Source: Kitasatospora terrestris
GTDB lineage: Bacteria; Actinomycetota; Actinomycetes; Streptomycetales; Streptomycetaceae
NCBI RefSeq assembly: GCF_039542905.1
Contig: NZ_BAABIS010000001.1
Coordinates: 4,774,001 to 4,838,000 of the forward strand
Direction of reading: 5' to 3'
Length of the DNA stretch: 64,000 nt
A model generated the notes under the pieces. The model searched no databases. It was not told the origin of the DNA and saw only the letters and a list, made by a program, of their open reading frames with translations. Of this stretch, positions 22,668 through 30,239 are shown one piece after another. Made by a program: the position numbers and the translations under genes. The first letter of the stretch is position 1. Every line of letters begins with the position of its first letter.

Positions 22668-25256
22668 ATGGACACACCGGACCCCTCGCCGACCCCGCCG
22701 ACCGCCAACGCGATGCGCCGCGCGCTGCGACGCGCCCGCGACGGCGTGGCGCTGGACGCCGCCGAGGCCGCCGTGCTGCTCCAGGCGGGTGGCGAGGACC
22801 TGCGCGACCTGTGCGCCAGCGCCGCCCGGGTCCGCGACGCGGGCCTGGCGGCGGCCGGCCGGCCCGGCGTGGTCACCTACTCCAAGAAAGTGTTCGTCCC
22901 GCTCACCCGGCTGTGCCGGGACCGCTGCCACTACTGCACCTTCGCCACCGTCCCGGGGAAGCTCAAGCGGGACGGACACGGGATGTACCTCTCCCCGGAC
23001 GAGGTCCTGGAGATCGCCCGTCAGGGTGCCGCGCTCGGCTGCAAGGAGGCGCTGTTCACCCTCGGCGACCGGCCCGAGGACCGCTGGCCCGAGGCCCGCG
23101 AGTGGCTGGACGCGCACGGCTACGACGACACCCTGGCGTACGTGCGGGCGATGGCGGTCAGGGTGCTGGAGGAGACCGGCCTGCTGCCGCACCTCAACCC
23201 GGGCGTGCTGAGCTGGACCGACTTCCAGCGCCTCAAGCCGGTCGCCCCGTCGATGGGCATGATGCTGGAGACCACCGCGACCCGGCTGTGGTCCGAGCCC
23301 GGCGGCCCGCACCACGGCTCGCCGGACAAGGAGCCGGCGGTGCGGCTGCGGGTGCTGGAGGACGCCGGGCGCAGCTCGGTGCCGTTCACCACCGGCGTGC
23401 TGATCGGCATCGGCGAGACGTACCGGGAGCGGGCCGAGGCGCTGTTCGAGATCCGCCGGATCGCCCGGCAGTACCACGGCGTCCAGGAGGTGATCGTGCA
23501 GAACTTCCGTGCCAAGCCGGACACCGCGATGCGGGCCATGCCCGACGCCGAACTCACCGAGCTCGCCGCCGCGATCGCCGTCACCCGCCTGGTGCTCGGC
23601 CCGTCCGCCCGGATCCAGGCCCCGCCGAACCTGGTCGACCGCGAGTACGCGCTGATCATCGGCGCCGGCATCGACGACTGGGGCGGCGTCTCGCCGCTCA
23701 CCCCCGACCACGTCAACCCCGAGCGCCCCTGGCCGCACATCGAGGAACTCGCCGCCCGCACCGCCGAATCCGGCTTCGAACTGCGCGAGCGCCTCACCGT
23801 GTACCCCGAGTACCTGCGGCGCGGCGAGCCGTGGCTCGATCCGCGGCTGCTGCCGCACGTCACCGCCCTCGCCGACCCGGAGACCGGGCTCGCCGTCGAG
23901 GACGCCCGCCCGGTCGGCCTGCCCTGGCAGGAGCCCGAGGACCTGCCCGCCGCGTACGGCCGCACCGACCTGCACCGCACCATCGACACCGAGGGCCGCA
24001 CCGGCGACCGCCGGGCCGACTACGACGAGGTCTACGGCGACTGGGCGGTGCTGCGCGAGCAGGTCCCCGCGCAGCAGGGCGCCCCCGAGCGGCCGGACGG
24101 CGAGGTGCGGGCCGCGCTCGCCGTCGCCGCCGACGACCCCACCCGGCTCACCGACGCGCAGGCGCTGGCCCTGTTCCACGCCGACGGCCCGGCGCTGGAC
24201 GCGCTCTGCCGGATCGCCGACGCGGTCCGCCGCGACACCGTCGGCGAGGAGGTCACCTACTGCGTCACCCGGAACATCAACTTCACCAACGTCTGCTACA
24301 CCGGCTGCCGCTTCTGCGCCTTCGCCCAGCGCCGCACCGACGCCGACGCGTACACCCTCTCCCTGGAGCAGGTCGCCGAACGGGCCGCCCAGGCCTGGGA
24401 GGTGGGCGCCACCGAGGTCTGCATGCAGGGCGGCATCCACCCGGACCTGCCCGGCACCGCGTACTTCGACATCGCCCGCGCGGTGAAGGCCCGCGTCCCC
24501 GGCATCCACGTGCACGCCTTCTCGCCGATGGAGGTGGTCAACGGCGCGACCCGCACCGGGCTGTCGATCCGCGACTGGCTGGCGCGGGCCAAGGAGGCCG
24601 GGCTGGACTCCGTCCCGGGCACGGCGGCGGAGATCCTCGACGACGAGGTGCGCTGGGTGCTCACCAAGGGCAAGCTGCCCGCCGCCACCTGGGTCGAGGT
24701 CGTCACCACCGCCCACGAGCTGGGCCTGCCCTCCTCGTCCACCATGATGTACGGGCACGTCGACACCCCGGCGCACTGGCTCGGGCACCTGCGGCTGCTC
24801 GCGGAGATCCAGCAGCGCACGGGCGGGTTCACCGAGTTCGTGACGCTGCCGTTCATCCACACCAACGCGCCGGTCTACCTCGCCGGGATCGCCCGGCCCG
24901 GGCCGACCGCCCGCGACAACCGGGCCGTGGTCGCGATGGCCCGGCTGCTGCTGCACCCGCACATCCGCAACATCCAGACCAGCTGGGTGAAGCTGGGCGC
25001 GGAGGGCGCGGCGCAGATGCTCCGCTCCGGCGCGAACGACCTCGGCGGCACCCTGATGGAGGAGACCATCTCGCGGATGGCCGGCTCCTCGTACGGCAGT
25101 TACAAGTCCGTCCGCGACCTGGAGGCGATCGCCGAGGCCGCCGGGCGCCCCGCCCGCCAGCGCACCACCACCTACGGCGAGGTGCCCGCCGAACGCAGGG
25201 CCGCGGCCCTCGCCTCGGACGGGCACCTGCCCGAACTGCTGCCCGTGCTCGACTAG
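22668..25256 (+). CDS. fbiC: Bifunctional FO synthase (CofG/CofH fusion)
   Basis: Makes the deazaflavin FO, core of coenzyme F420, from tyrosine and 5-amino-6-ribitylamino-uracil. 862 residues contain two radical-SAM domains: the CofG-like first with C83, C87, C90 (CRDRCHYC) and the CofH-like second with C543, C547, C550 (CYTGCRFC). Conserved [20 protein letters not shown] and [15 protein letters not shown] belong to the two halves. The start at 22668 is preferred over a long upstream extension because coding features begin there and a -10 element lies just ahead. Other F420 genes (fbiA, fbiB) are not in the window. Its stop overlaps that of the converging HxlR gene (CTAG). Confidence 0.96.
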   Translation: MDTPDPSPTPPTANAMRRALRRARDGVALDAAEAAVLLQAGGEDLRDLCASAARVRDAGLAAAGRPGVVTYSKKVFVPLTRLCRDRCHYCTFATVPGKLKRDGHGMYLSPDEVLEIARQGAALGCKEALFTLGDRPEDRWPEAREWLDAHGYDDTLAYVRAMAVRVLEETGLLPHLNPGVLSWTDFQRLKPVAPSMGMMLETTATRLWSEPGGPHHGSPDKEPAVRLRVLEDAGRSSVPFTTGVLIGIGETYRERAEALFEIRRIARQYHGVQEVIVQNFRAKPDTAMRAMPDAELTELAAAIAVTRLVLGPSARIQAPPNLVDREYALIIGAGIDDWGGVSPLTPDHVNPERPWPHIEELAARTAESGFELRERLTVYPEYLRRGEPWLDPRLLPHVTALADPETGLAVEDARPVGLPWQEPEDLPAAYGRTDLHRTIDTEGRTGDRRADYDEVYGDWAVLREQVPAQQGAPERPDGEVRAALAVAADDPTRLTDAQALALFHADGPALDALCRIADAVRRDTVGEEVTYCVTRNINFTNVCYTGCRFCAFAQRRTDADAYTLSLEQVAERAAQAWEVGATEVCMQGGIHPDLPGTAYFDIARAVKARVPGIHVHAFSPMEVVNGATRTGLSIRDWLARAKEAGLDSVPGTAAEILDDEVRWVLTKGKLPAATWVEVVTTAHELGLPSSSTMMYGHVDTPAHWLGHLRLLAEIQQRTGGFTEFVTLPFIHTNAPVYLAGIARPGPTARDNRAVVAMARLLLHPHIRNIQTSWVKLGAEGAAQMLRSGANDLGGTLMEETISRMAGSSYGSYKSVRDLEAIAEAAGRPARQRTTTYGEVPAERRAAALASDGHLPELLPVLD

Positions 25257-25627
25257 TCCGCCCGCTCCAGGCCCGCCTCGCGGGCGTCGATCAGCTCGTC
25301 CCAGTGCTGCTCGGCCCACGCGCAGGCGGTGTCCAGCGGGCCGAGCAGGCTGCGGCCCAGCGGCGTCAGCGCGTACTCGACGTGGCGGACCGGGCCCCGG
25401 TGCTCCCGGCGGCTGACGAAGCCGTCCCGCTCCAGGGCCCGCAGCGACTGGGTGAGCACCTTCGCGGTGATCCCGCGCAGCGGCACCCGCAGCTCGGAGA
25501 ACCGGCGCGGGCCGCCCTCCAGACAGCGGATGACCATGCCCGTCCACTTGTCCCCGACCCGGAACGGCATCAGGTCCGTCGGGCACACCGGGTCGAACAT
25601 CTCGGGATCCAGCGGCGCACGCGTCAC
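25253..25627 (-). CDS. HxlR-family regulator (second copy of the module)
   Basis: Winged-helix regulator, 124 residues. [23 protein letters not shown] and [22 protein letters not shown] form the HxlR core, and [13 protein letters not shown] the wing. C15 in VCPTD lies at the same residue number as in the other HxlR protein of this window and as the redox Cys of YodB/QorR. Divergent from a small NAD(P)-binding protein gene, with a perfect palindrome in the 170-base gap. The 3' end overlaps fbiC tail to tail by 4 bases. Confidence 0.85.
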   Translation of the reverse strand: MTRAPLDPEMFDPVCPTDLMPFRVGDKWTGMVIRCLEGGPRRFSELRVPLRGITAKVLTQSLRALERDGFVSRREHRGPVRHVEYALTPLGRSLLGPLDTACAWAEQHWDELIDAREAGLERAD

Positions 25628-25735
25628 ACCATCACGGTAGTGCCCCGATCCGCCCTCCGGGCGGGTCGACGGGGGTTTCTTCCGCGGCCCGCGCGGCCCG
25701 CGGAGCGGCCGGTCCGGCCGGTGGTACCCCGGCGG

Positions 25736-25753
25736 TAACCGGGCTCCCGGTTA
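25736..25753. promoter_or_regulatory. Palindromic operator candidate (second HxlR site)
   Basis: TAACCGGG and CCCGGTTA form a perfect 8-bp inverted repeat with a 2-base spacer, 45 bases upstream of the reductase ATG and inside the divergent promoter region. Confidence 0.5.
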
Positions 25754-25797
25754 GCGTTCCGGCACACGGAGATCGCGACGGGAGAGCGGGGCAACCC

Positions 25798-26427
25798 ATG
25801 GGTGGAATCACGGTGTTCGGGGCCGGCGGCCGGGCCGGGCGGGCGGCGGTGGCGGAGGCGCTGCGGCGGGGGCACGAGGTGACCGCGGTGGTGCGGCGGC
25901 CGCAGGCGCACCCGGACCTGGCGGCGGACGGCGTCCGCCCGGTGGCCGGGGACGTGACGGACCCGGCGGCCGTCGCCCGGTACGCGCGGGGGCGGGACGC
26001 GGTGGTGGCGGCGGTGTACGACCCGGCCGCGGACCCGGCCGCGTTCTTCGCCGCGGCGGCCCGCGCGCTGGGGGAGGGCATGGCGTCGGCGGGCGCGGAG
26101 CGGCTGCTGTTCGTGGGGCTGGCGTCGGTGCTGCCGGACGCCGCCGGCACGCCGCTGATGGACACGCCCGGCTACCCGCAGGAGTACCGCGGGTTCTACC
26201 TGGCGCACGCCGCCGCTCGCGACGCCCTCGCCGCGACGGGGCTGGACTGGCTGGTGCTCAGCCCGAGCGGGGACTTCGACCACGGCGGCGCGCCGACCGG
26301 CGGCTACCGCCCGGCCCCGGCCGACGCGGCGGCCCGGATCGCGTACGGCGACTTCGCCCTCGCGCTGCTGGACGAGGCGGAGCGCCCGCGCCACCACCGG
26401 ACGCACCTCGGGGTGACGCGGGCCTGA
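25798..26427 (+). CDS. NAD(P)-binding reductase-like protein
   Basis: Compact Rossmann-fold protein of the atypical SDR group (YwnB/NmrA-like), 209 residues. The nucleotide-binding loop is VFGAGGRAGRA (residues 5-15), followed by VTAVVRRP, which places an Arg for NADP preference. WLVLSPSGDFDHGGAPTGGYR near the end is typical of this group. No catalytic YxxxK. It is divergent from an HxlR regulator, a repeat of the 17403 arrangement, and probably works in electrophile or quinone reduction. Substrate unknown. Confidence 0.8.
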   Translation: MGGITVFGAGGRAGRAAVAEALRRGHEVTAVVRRPQAHPDLAADGVRPVAGDVTDPAAVARYARGRDAVVAAVYDPAADPAAFFAAAARALGEGMASAGAERLLFVGLASVLPDAAGTPLMDTPGYPQEYRGFYLAHAAARDALAATGLDWLVLSPSGDFDHGGAPTGGYRPAPADAAARIAYGDFALALLDEAERPRHHRTHLGVTRA

Positions 26428-26554
26428 CCACTGCCGCGGACGGCGCCGGCCCTCCAGCAGGGCGGCGGCCGCGACCCGGGTGCGGGTGGTGGTGATGGGC
26501 GGGAACGGTGGAGACCGCGCGTCCGACCTCGGTGACCTGCGGATGTCCTCGATG

Positions 26555-26578
26555 CAACAGACTGTTGACGTTCTGTTG
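26555..26578. promoter_or_regulatory. CAACAG/CTGTTG repeats upstream of the ADP-ribosylglycohydrolase gene
   Basis: CAACAG (26555-26560) and CTGTTG (26562-26567) are perfect inverted repeats one base apart; a second CTGTTG follows at 26573-26578, 11 bases on. Helically phased repeats suggest a protein binding site. Confidence 0.4.
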
Positions 26579-26615
26579 TTCGGCACTGGTGCCCGATTGG
26601 TTGGAATCTTCGAAT

Positions 26616-26630
26616 ACAGTGCACCACTGT
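26616..26630. promoter_or_regulatory. Second inverted repeat upstream of the ADP-ribosylglycohydrolase gene
   Basis: ACAGTG and CACTGT arms, 6 bp each, with a 3-base spacer, ending 30 bases before the ATG. It could be an operator or a leader hairpin. Confidence 0.35.
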
Positions 26631-26660
26631 CCGGCCCCCGAGGAAAGGCCCCGACCAGTG

Positions 26661-27761
26661 ATGCCACTGTGGTCCCGCGCGCAGCAGCAGGAGTTCCGCA
26701 GCCGGGTGCGCGGCTGCCTGCTCGGCGGCGCGATCGGGGACGCGCTCGGCGCCGGCATCGAGTTCGAGCCGCTGGAGAAGATCCGCGCCGAGCACGGCGA
26801 GCGGGGCGTCACCGGCTACGTCCCGGCGTACGGGCGGCGCGGCGCCGTCACCGACGACACCCAGATGACCATGTGGACGGTGGACGGCCTGATCCGCGCC
26901 CACATCAGCCGGGACGGCGGCGCCTGGCACCCGCCGAGCGACGTCCACCGCGCGTACCTGCGCTGGTACGCCACCCAGCAGGACTGGGGCCCGGACGAGC
27001 GCCGCGCCGACCTCGGCTGGCTCGGCCGCGAGGAGTGGCTGTACGCCCGGCGCGCCCCCGGTCAGGCCTGCCTGTCCGGCCTCTCCGGACCGGACGCCGA
27101 GCGGCTGGGCACCGTGGAGGAGCCGCGCAACCCGCACTCCAAGGGCTGCGGCACGGTGATGCGGGCCGCGCCGTTCGGGCTGCTCACCGCCTGGGACCCG
27201 AGCCTGGTCTTCCAACTCGCGGTGGAGTGCTCGGTGCTGACCCACGGCCACCCCACCGGCTACCTGGCGGCCGGCGCCTTCGCGGTGATCGTCCACTCGG
27301 TGGCCCGCGGCGGCACCCTGGAGGAGGGGGTCCACCTGGCGCTCGCGCTGCTCTCCGAGCGGCCCCGGCACGAGGAGACCACCGCCGCGCTGCGCGGCGC
27401 GCTGGACGCGGTGCGGGCCGGGACGCCCTCGGCGGAACGGGTCGAGGAGCTGGGCGAGGGCTGGGTCGCCGAGGAGGCGCTGGCGATCGGCCTGTACTGC
27501 GCGCTGGTCGCCGAGGACGTCAGGAGCGGACTGCTGCTGGCGGTCAACCACTCCGGGGACAGCGACTCCACCGGCTCGATCTGCGGCAACCTGCTGGGCG
27601 CGCTGCACGGCGAGACCGCGCTGCCGCCGGAGCTGGTGGCCGAGCTGGAGGGCCGGGGCACCCTGCTGGAGCTGGCCGACGACTTCGTGCTGGAGCTGCT
27701 GCACGGTCCGGACCTGCACGGCAGCCCCGCCTGGGCCGGACGCTACCCCGTCCCCTCCTGA
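26661..27761 (+). CDS. ADP-ribosylglycohydrolase family protein
   Basis: All-alpha, Mg-dependent hydrolase of the DraG/ARH family, 366 residues, which removes ADP-ribose from proteins or small molecules. Metal-site motifs are present: GCLLGGAIGDALG near residue 17, TDDTQMT, and the C-terminal NHSGDSDSTGSICGNLLGA. Frame opens at 26508, but family homology starts at the ATG 26661, with AGGAAAGG about 10 bases upstream; GTG 26658 is an alternative. No ADP-ribosyltransferase gene is seen nearby, so the substrate is unknown. Two inverted repeats in its leader suggest specific regulation. Confidence 0.88.
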   Translation: MPLWSRAQQQEFRSRVRGCLLGGAIGDALGAGIEFEPLEKIRAEHGERGVTGYVPAYGRRGAVTDDTQMTMWTVDGLIRAHISRDGGAWHPPSDVHRAYLRWYATQQDWGPDERRADLGWLGREEWLYARRAPGQACLSGLSGPDAERLGTVEEPRNPHSKGCGTVMRAAPFGLLTAWDPSLVFQLAVECSVLTHGHPTGYLAAGAFAVIVHSVARGGTLEEGVHLALALLSERPRHEETTAALRGALDAVRAGTPSAERVEELGEGWVAEEALAIGLYCALVAEDVRSGLLLAVNHSGDSDSTGSICGNLLGALHGETALPPELVAELEGRGTLLELADDFVLELLHGPDLHGSPAWAGRYPVPS

Positions 27762-27782
27762 CCGCGGACGGCCCGGACACGG

Positions 27783-27817
27783 CGGTGCCCGCCGCCGCGT
27801 GAGCGGGGCGGGCACCG
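27783..27817. terminator. Bidirectional terminator
   Basis: 11-bp perfect stem (27783-27793 with 27807-27817) with further pairing in the loop, between converging genes. Confidence 0.6.
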
Positions 27818-27830
27818 AGGTGCGGAGCGA

Positions 27831-28037
27831 TCAGACCTCGCCGAAGGCGCCCGCCGCGGCGGCGGCGGCGAAGGCGGCCCAGCCCTGGTTGGAGAAGCGG
27901 AGCTGCGGGCCCTCCGGGTCCTTGGAGTCGCGGACCGCGATCGACGCGGTGTCCGGCACGGCGATCTCCACGCAGGCGCCGTTGCCGCCGCTGTGGCTGC
28001 TCTTGCGCCAGACCAGGTTGCTCGTGGACTTGCTCAT
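27831..28037 (-). CDS. DUF397 domain protein
   Basis: Small protein of 68 residues that is almost entirely one DUF397 domain: WRKSSHSGGNGACVEIA and AVRDSKDPEGPQLRFS are its hallmarks. The C-terminus is an Ala-rich tail. It overlaps the preceding XRE gene by ATGA, so the two are coupled. Such XRE/DUF397 pairs are abundant in streptomycetes; the Scr1/Scr2 pair of S. coelicolor is named as toxin-antitoxin-like and affects antibiotic production and development. Whether this one is toxic or a co-regulator cannot be told. Confidence 0.9.
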   Translation of the reverse strand: MSKSTSNLVWRKSSHSGGNGACVEIAVPDTASIAVRDSKDPEGPQLRFSNQGWAAFAAAAAAGAFGEV

Positions 28038-28891
28038 TTCATGAACCCCTCTCCGTAGCTGTGTATCAATGACCGGCTCTCCGCGACACTCAGCGCCGCG
28101 GCCCGCAGGTGGTCGTACAGATTGGTATAGCGGCGCACATCGGCGTCCTTCTCGAGGTAGAGATCGCTCGTCACTCCTTCGAAGTAGACAACCGTCGAAT
28201 CCGCCGACTCGGGGAACTCCATCAGGGAGAATGTCCCGGTCATGCCGGGATGCGCACCGTGGCTGAACGGGATGACCTGGAGGTTGATGTTCGGCCGCTC
28301 GCCCAGCTCCACCAGCTGGAAGAGCTGTTCCGCCATCACCTCGGGCCCGCCCACCCGGCGGGTCAGCACCGCCTCGTCGATGACGACCCAGAGGCTGCCC
28401 AACTGGTCCTCGCCGTATATCCGGTGCTGGCGCTTCAGCCGGACGTCCACCCGGCGCTTGATCGCCGACGGCTCGGTGTCCGGCTGGGTGCCCGCGACCA
28501 CCGCCTCGGCGTACGCCCGGGTCTGCAGCAGGCCCGGTACGAACGAGGACTCGTACGCCCGGATCGACGAGGCCTCCGCCTCCAGCCCGATGTACACGCT
28601 GTACGGGATGTCGCCGAACTCGTGCCACCAGCCGCGCTGGCGGGACTCCCGGGCCATCTCCATCAGCCCGGCGCGCACCCGCTCGTCGTCGACCTCGTAG
28701 ACGTCGCACAGGTCGCGGACGTCGCGCTGGCTGATGGAGCGTCGGCCGTTCTCCAGCCGGCTGATCTTGGACTGGGAGACCATCAGGCGGCCGGCGACCT
28801 CCTCGGCGGTCATCCCCTTCACCTCGCGCAGGCGCCGGAGCTCGGCTCCCAGCCGCCTACGGCGCACCGTGGGATTGACGCTGGCGGACAC
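28034..28891 (-). CDS. XRE-family regulator with DUF5753 (Scr1-like)
   Basis: 285 residues. The N-terminal helix-turn-helix is LGAELRRLREVKGMTAEEVAGRLMVSQSKISRLENGRR; after residue ~90 comes the DUF5753 ligand-like domain, with YESSFVPGLLQTRAYAEAVV and HPGMTGTFSLMEFPE. GTG 28891 is chosen because GGAGGT lies 4 bases before it; a longer frame starts at 28966 without a ribosome site. Operon with the DUF397 gene downstream (4-base overlap). Probably represses or activates its own operon. The upstream region is relatively AT-rich and likely holds the promoter. Confidence 0.88.
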   Translation of the reverse strand: MSASVNPTVRRRRLGAELRRLREVKGMTAEEVAGRLMVSQSKISRLENGRRSISQRDVRDLCDVYEVDDERVRAGLMEMARESRQRGWWHEFGDIPYSVYIGLEAEASSIRAYESSFVPGLLQTRAYAEAVVAGTQPDTEPSAIKRRVDVRLKRQHRIYGEDQLGSLWVVIDEAVLTRRVGGPEVMAEQLFQLVELGERPNINLQVIPFSHGAHPGMTGTFSLMEFPESADSTVVYFEGVTSDLYLEKDADVRRYTNLYDHLRAAALSVAESRSLIHSYGEGFMK

Positions 28892-29221
28892 ATCGACCTC
28901 CGGCCGGACTTCTGGCAACAGTGCGGAAATTGGTACCAACCCCCCTGACGTGGAGCAGCATGCCATCTCACCTGCGGTCTGTGCCCAGGAATCGCTGGAG
29001 CGCTGTAGAACAGATCATCGGAAAACCGTTCATTCGGGATGCGGGCCCTTGCGCCCGCCCGCCCGGAACGATAAAGGGGCCGAGCTGCGCCGACGGCCGC
29101 CCGACCGCGCCGCGCGGCGGCGCGCACCCGCCCCGGGAACGCCTCGGGGCGGTCCGCCCGACGCCGAGGCGCCGGGCGGACCGCCCCGGGAAGTGAACTG
29201 CCGGCTAACGGCGCGCGCCGT
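28892..29221. other. 330-base gene-free stretch
   Basis: The right part holds the terminator of the GPP34 gene (29145-29188). The left part, up to about 29040, is markedly less GC-rich than its surroundings and should contain the promoter of the XRE operon on the reverse strand, but I find no convincing -35/-10 pair. No coding sequence is supported. Confidence 0.6.
29145..29188 (-). terminator. Terminator of the GPP34 gene
   Basis: Perfect 16-bp stem (29145-29160 with 29173-29188) around a 12-base loop that can itself pair (CGCC/GGCG), 34 bases past the stop of the reverse-strand gene. Confidence 0.75.
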
Positions 29222-29944
29222 TCATCGCGCGCCCACGCGGGTGGCAACCCCGCGCCCGCCCACGGCGGGGCGCCCGGCCGGCCTGCCCGCCTGGGCGGGT
29301 GCCGTCCGGCCCTGCTGGGCCGGCAGACCGTTCTGCACGTCCATCACCGCGTGCGCGACCATGCCGCCCAGCGGGTCGTACCTGATCAGGTCACGCAGCC
29401 GGGACCGCGAGGAGCGGCCCTCGTTGCCCGGGTACAGGTGCTTGCCCAGACCAACCGCGTGCGCCAGCGCGGCCAGCGCCGCCGTCCTGGGGTCCGGCGG
29501 GACACCGGTGCGGATCGCGGTGTCCAGCCGCTGCTTGATCGCGGCGTTGGTGCAGTCGTCCGACGCCTGGTACCGCGTCGTCGGCAGCACCCCGCACACC
29601 TGGCCCGCGACCGCCGTCACCATGCCGCACCGCTCCAGGTGCGCCAGGTACGTCTGTCGGAGACCCAGGCGCGGGCCGCCGATCCAGTGCGCGGCACGTA
29701 CCGGACTGCCACGACGGCGCAGCAGCTCCAGTGCGTGGTCCAGGGTCGGGTCGCCCGTCGGCCGCGGCACCACCACGGCGATCCGGTCACCGTCCGGGAC
29801 TATCCTTCCGGCCAGGGACAGCTCCACGAGCTGCGCCCCGGCGAGTCCGAGGTCGAGGGTCTGCGGCTGCGCCGTGGTACCCGTGGCCGGGTCCAGTGCG
29901 AGCAGCAGGAGCTCCTCGGGAATTGTTCTACGGCCTCTGCCCAT
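29222..29944 (-). CDS. GPP34 (GOLPH3-like) family protein
   Basis: 240 residues. The GOLPH3/GPP34 signature RTIPEELLLLALDPATG at the N-terminus, then a helical body with LGLAGAQLVELSLAGRI and the beta-hairpin region LRQTYLAHLERCGMV. Eukaryotic relatives bind phosphatidylinositol-4-phosphate; bacterial family members are numerous in actinobacteria and of unknown function, perhaps membrane-associated. ATG 29944 follows GGGAGGCTTGG; the longer frame to 30076 is not needed. The C-terminal ~30 residues are Ala/Arg/Gly-rich and probably disordered. Confidence 0.85.
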   Translation of the reverse strand: MGRGRRTIPEELLLLALDPATGTTAQPQTLDLGLAGAQLVELSLAGRIVPDGDRIAVVVPRPTGDPTLDHALELLRRRGSPVRAAHWIGGPRLGLRQTYLAHLERCGMVTAVAGQVCGVLPTTRYQASDDCTNAAIKQRLDTAIRTGVPPDPRTAALAALAHAVGLGKHLYPGNEGRSSRSRLRDLIRYDPLGGMVAHAVMDVQNGLPAQQGRTAPAQAGRPAGRPAVGGRGVATRVGAR

Positions 29945-30239
29945 CCAAGCCTCCCCGCGTGGATGAATGACAGCGTGACGCCTCTCACACAGGCTTGTCG
30001 AGTACGCCTCCGAATCGTGACCTTGCGGAGGACGGCGGGGAACCGGCGCACGACGGCCCGGCGTCTGACCCGGCAACGGGCCGGACGGGCGGCAAAACCG
30101 CCGGTCGGGCGGGGTGCGGCCGGGACATCGGCCGCCGGTGCCGGAGACTGTACAGGTGGCCGGGGCAGGTGGAGAACCTGCGGGAAACAGTTATTTCGTA
30201 CGGCGTCCGGCAGCGGCCCGGACCGTGAGGAGGATGGCA

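Noticed and set aside
22353-25586. 1077-residue reverse-strand open frame opposite fbiC and the LolA-like gene
   Set aside because: Shadow of fbiC; no ribosome site, no domain, and crosses a real divergent promoter.
30234-30236. ATG as start of the carboxypeptidase gene
   Set aside because: The GAGGAGG ribosome site directly abuts it; the in-frame GTG at 30240 has 6-base spacing.
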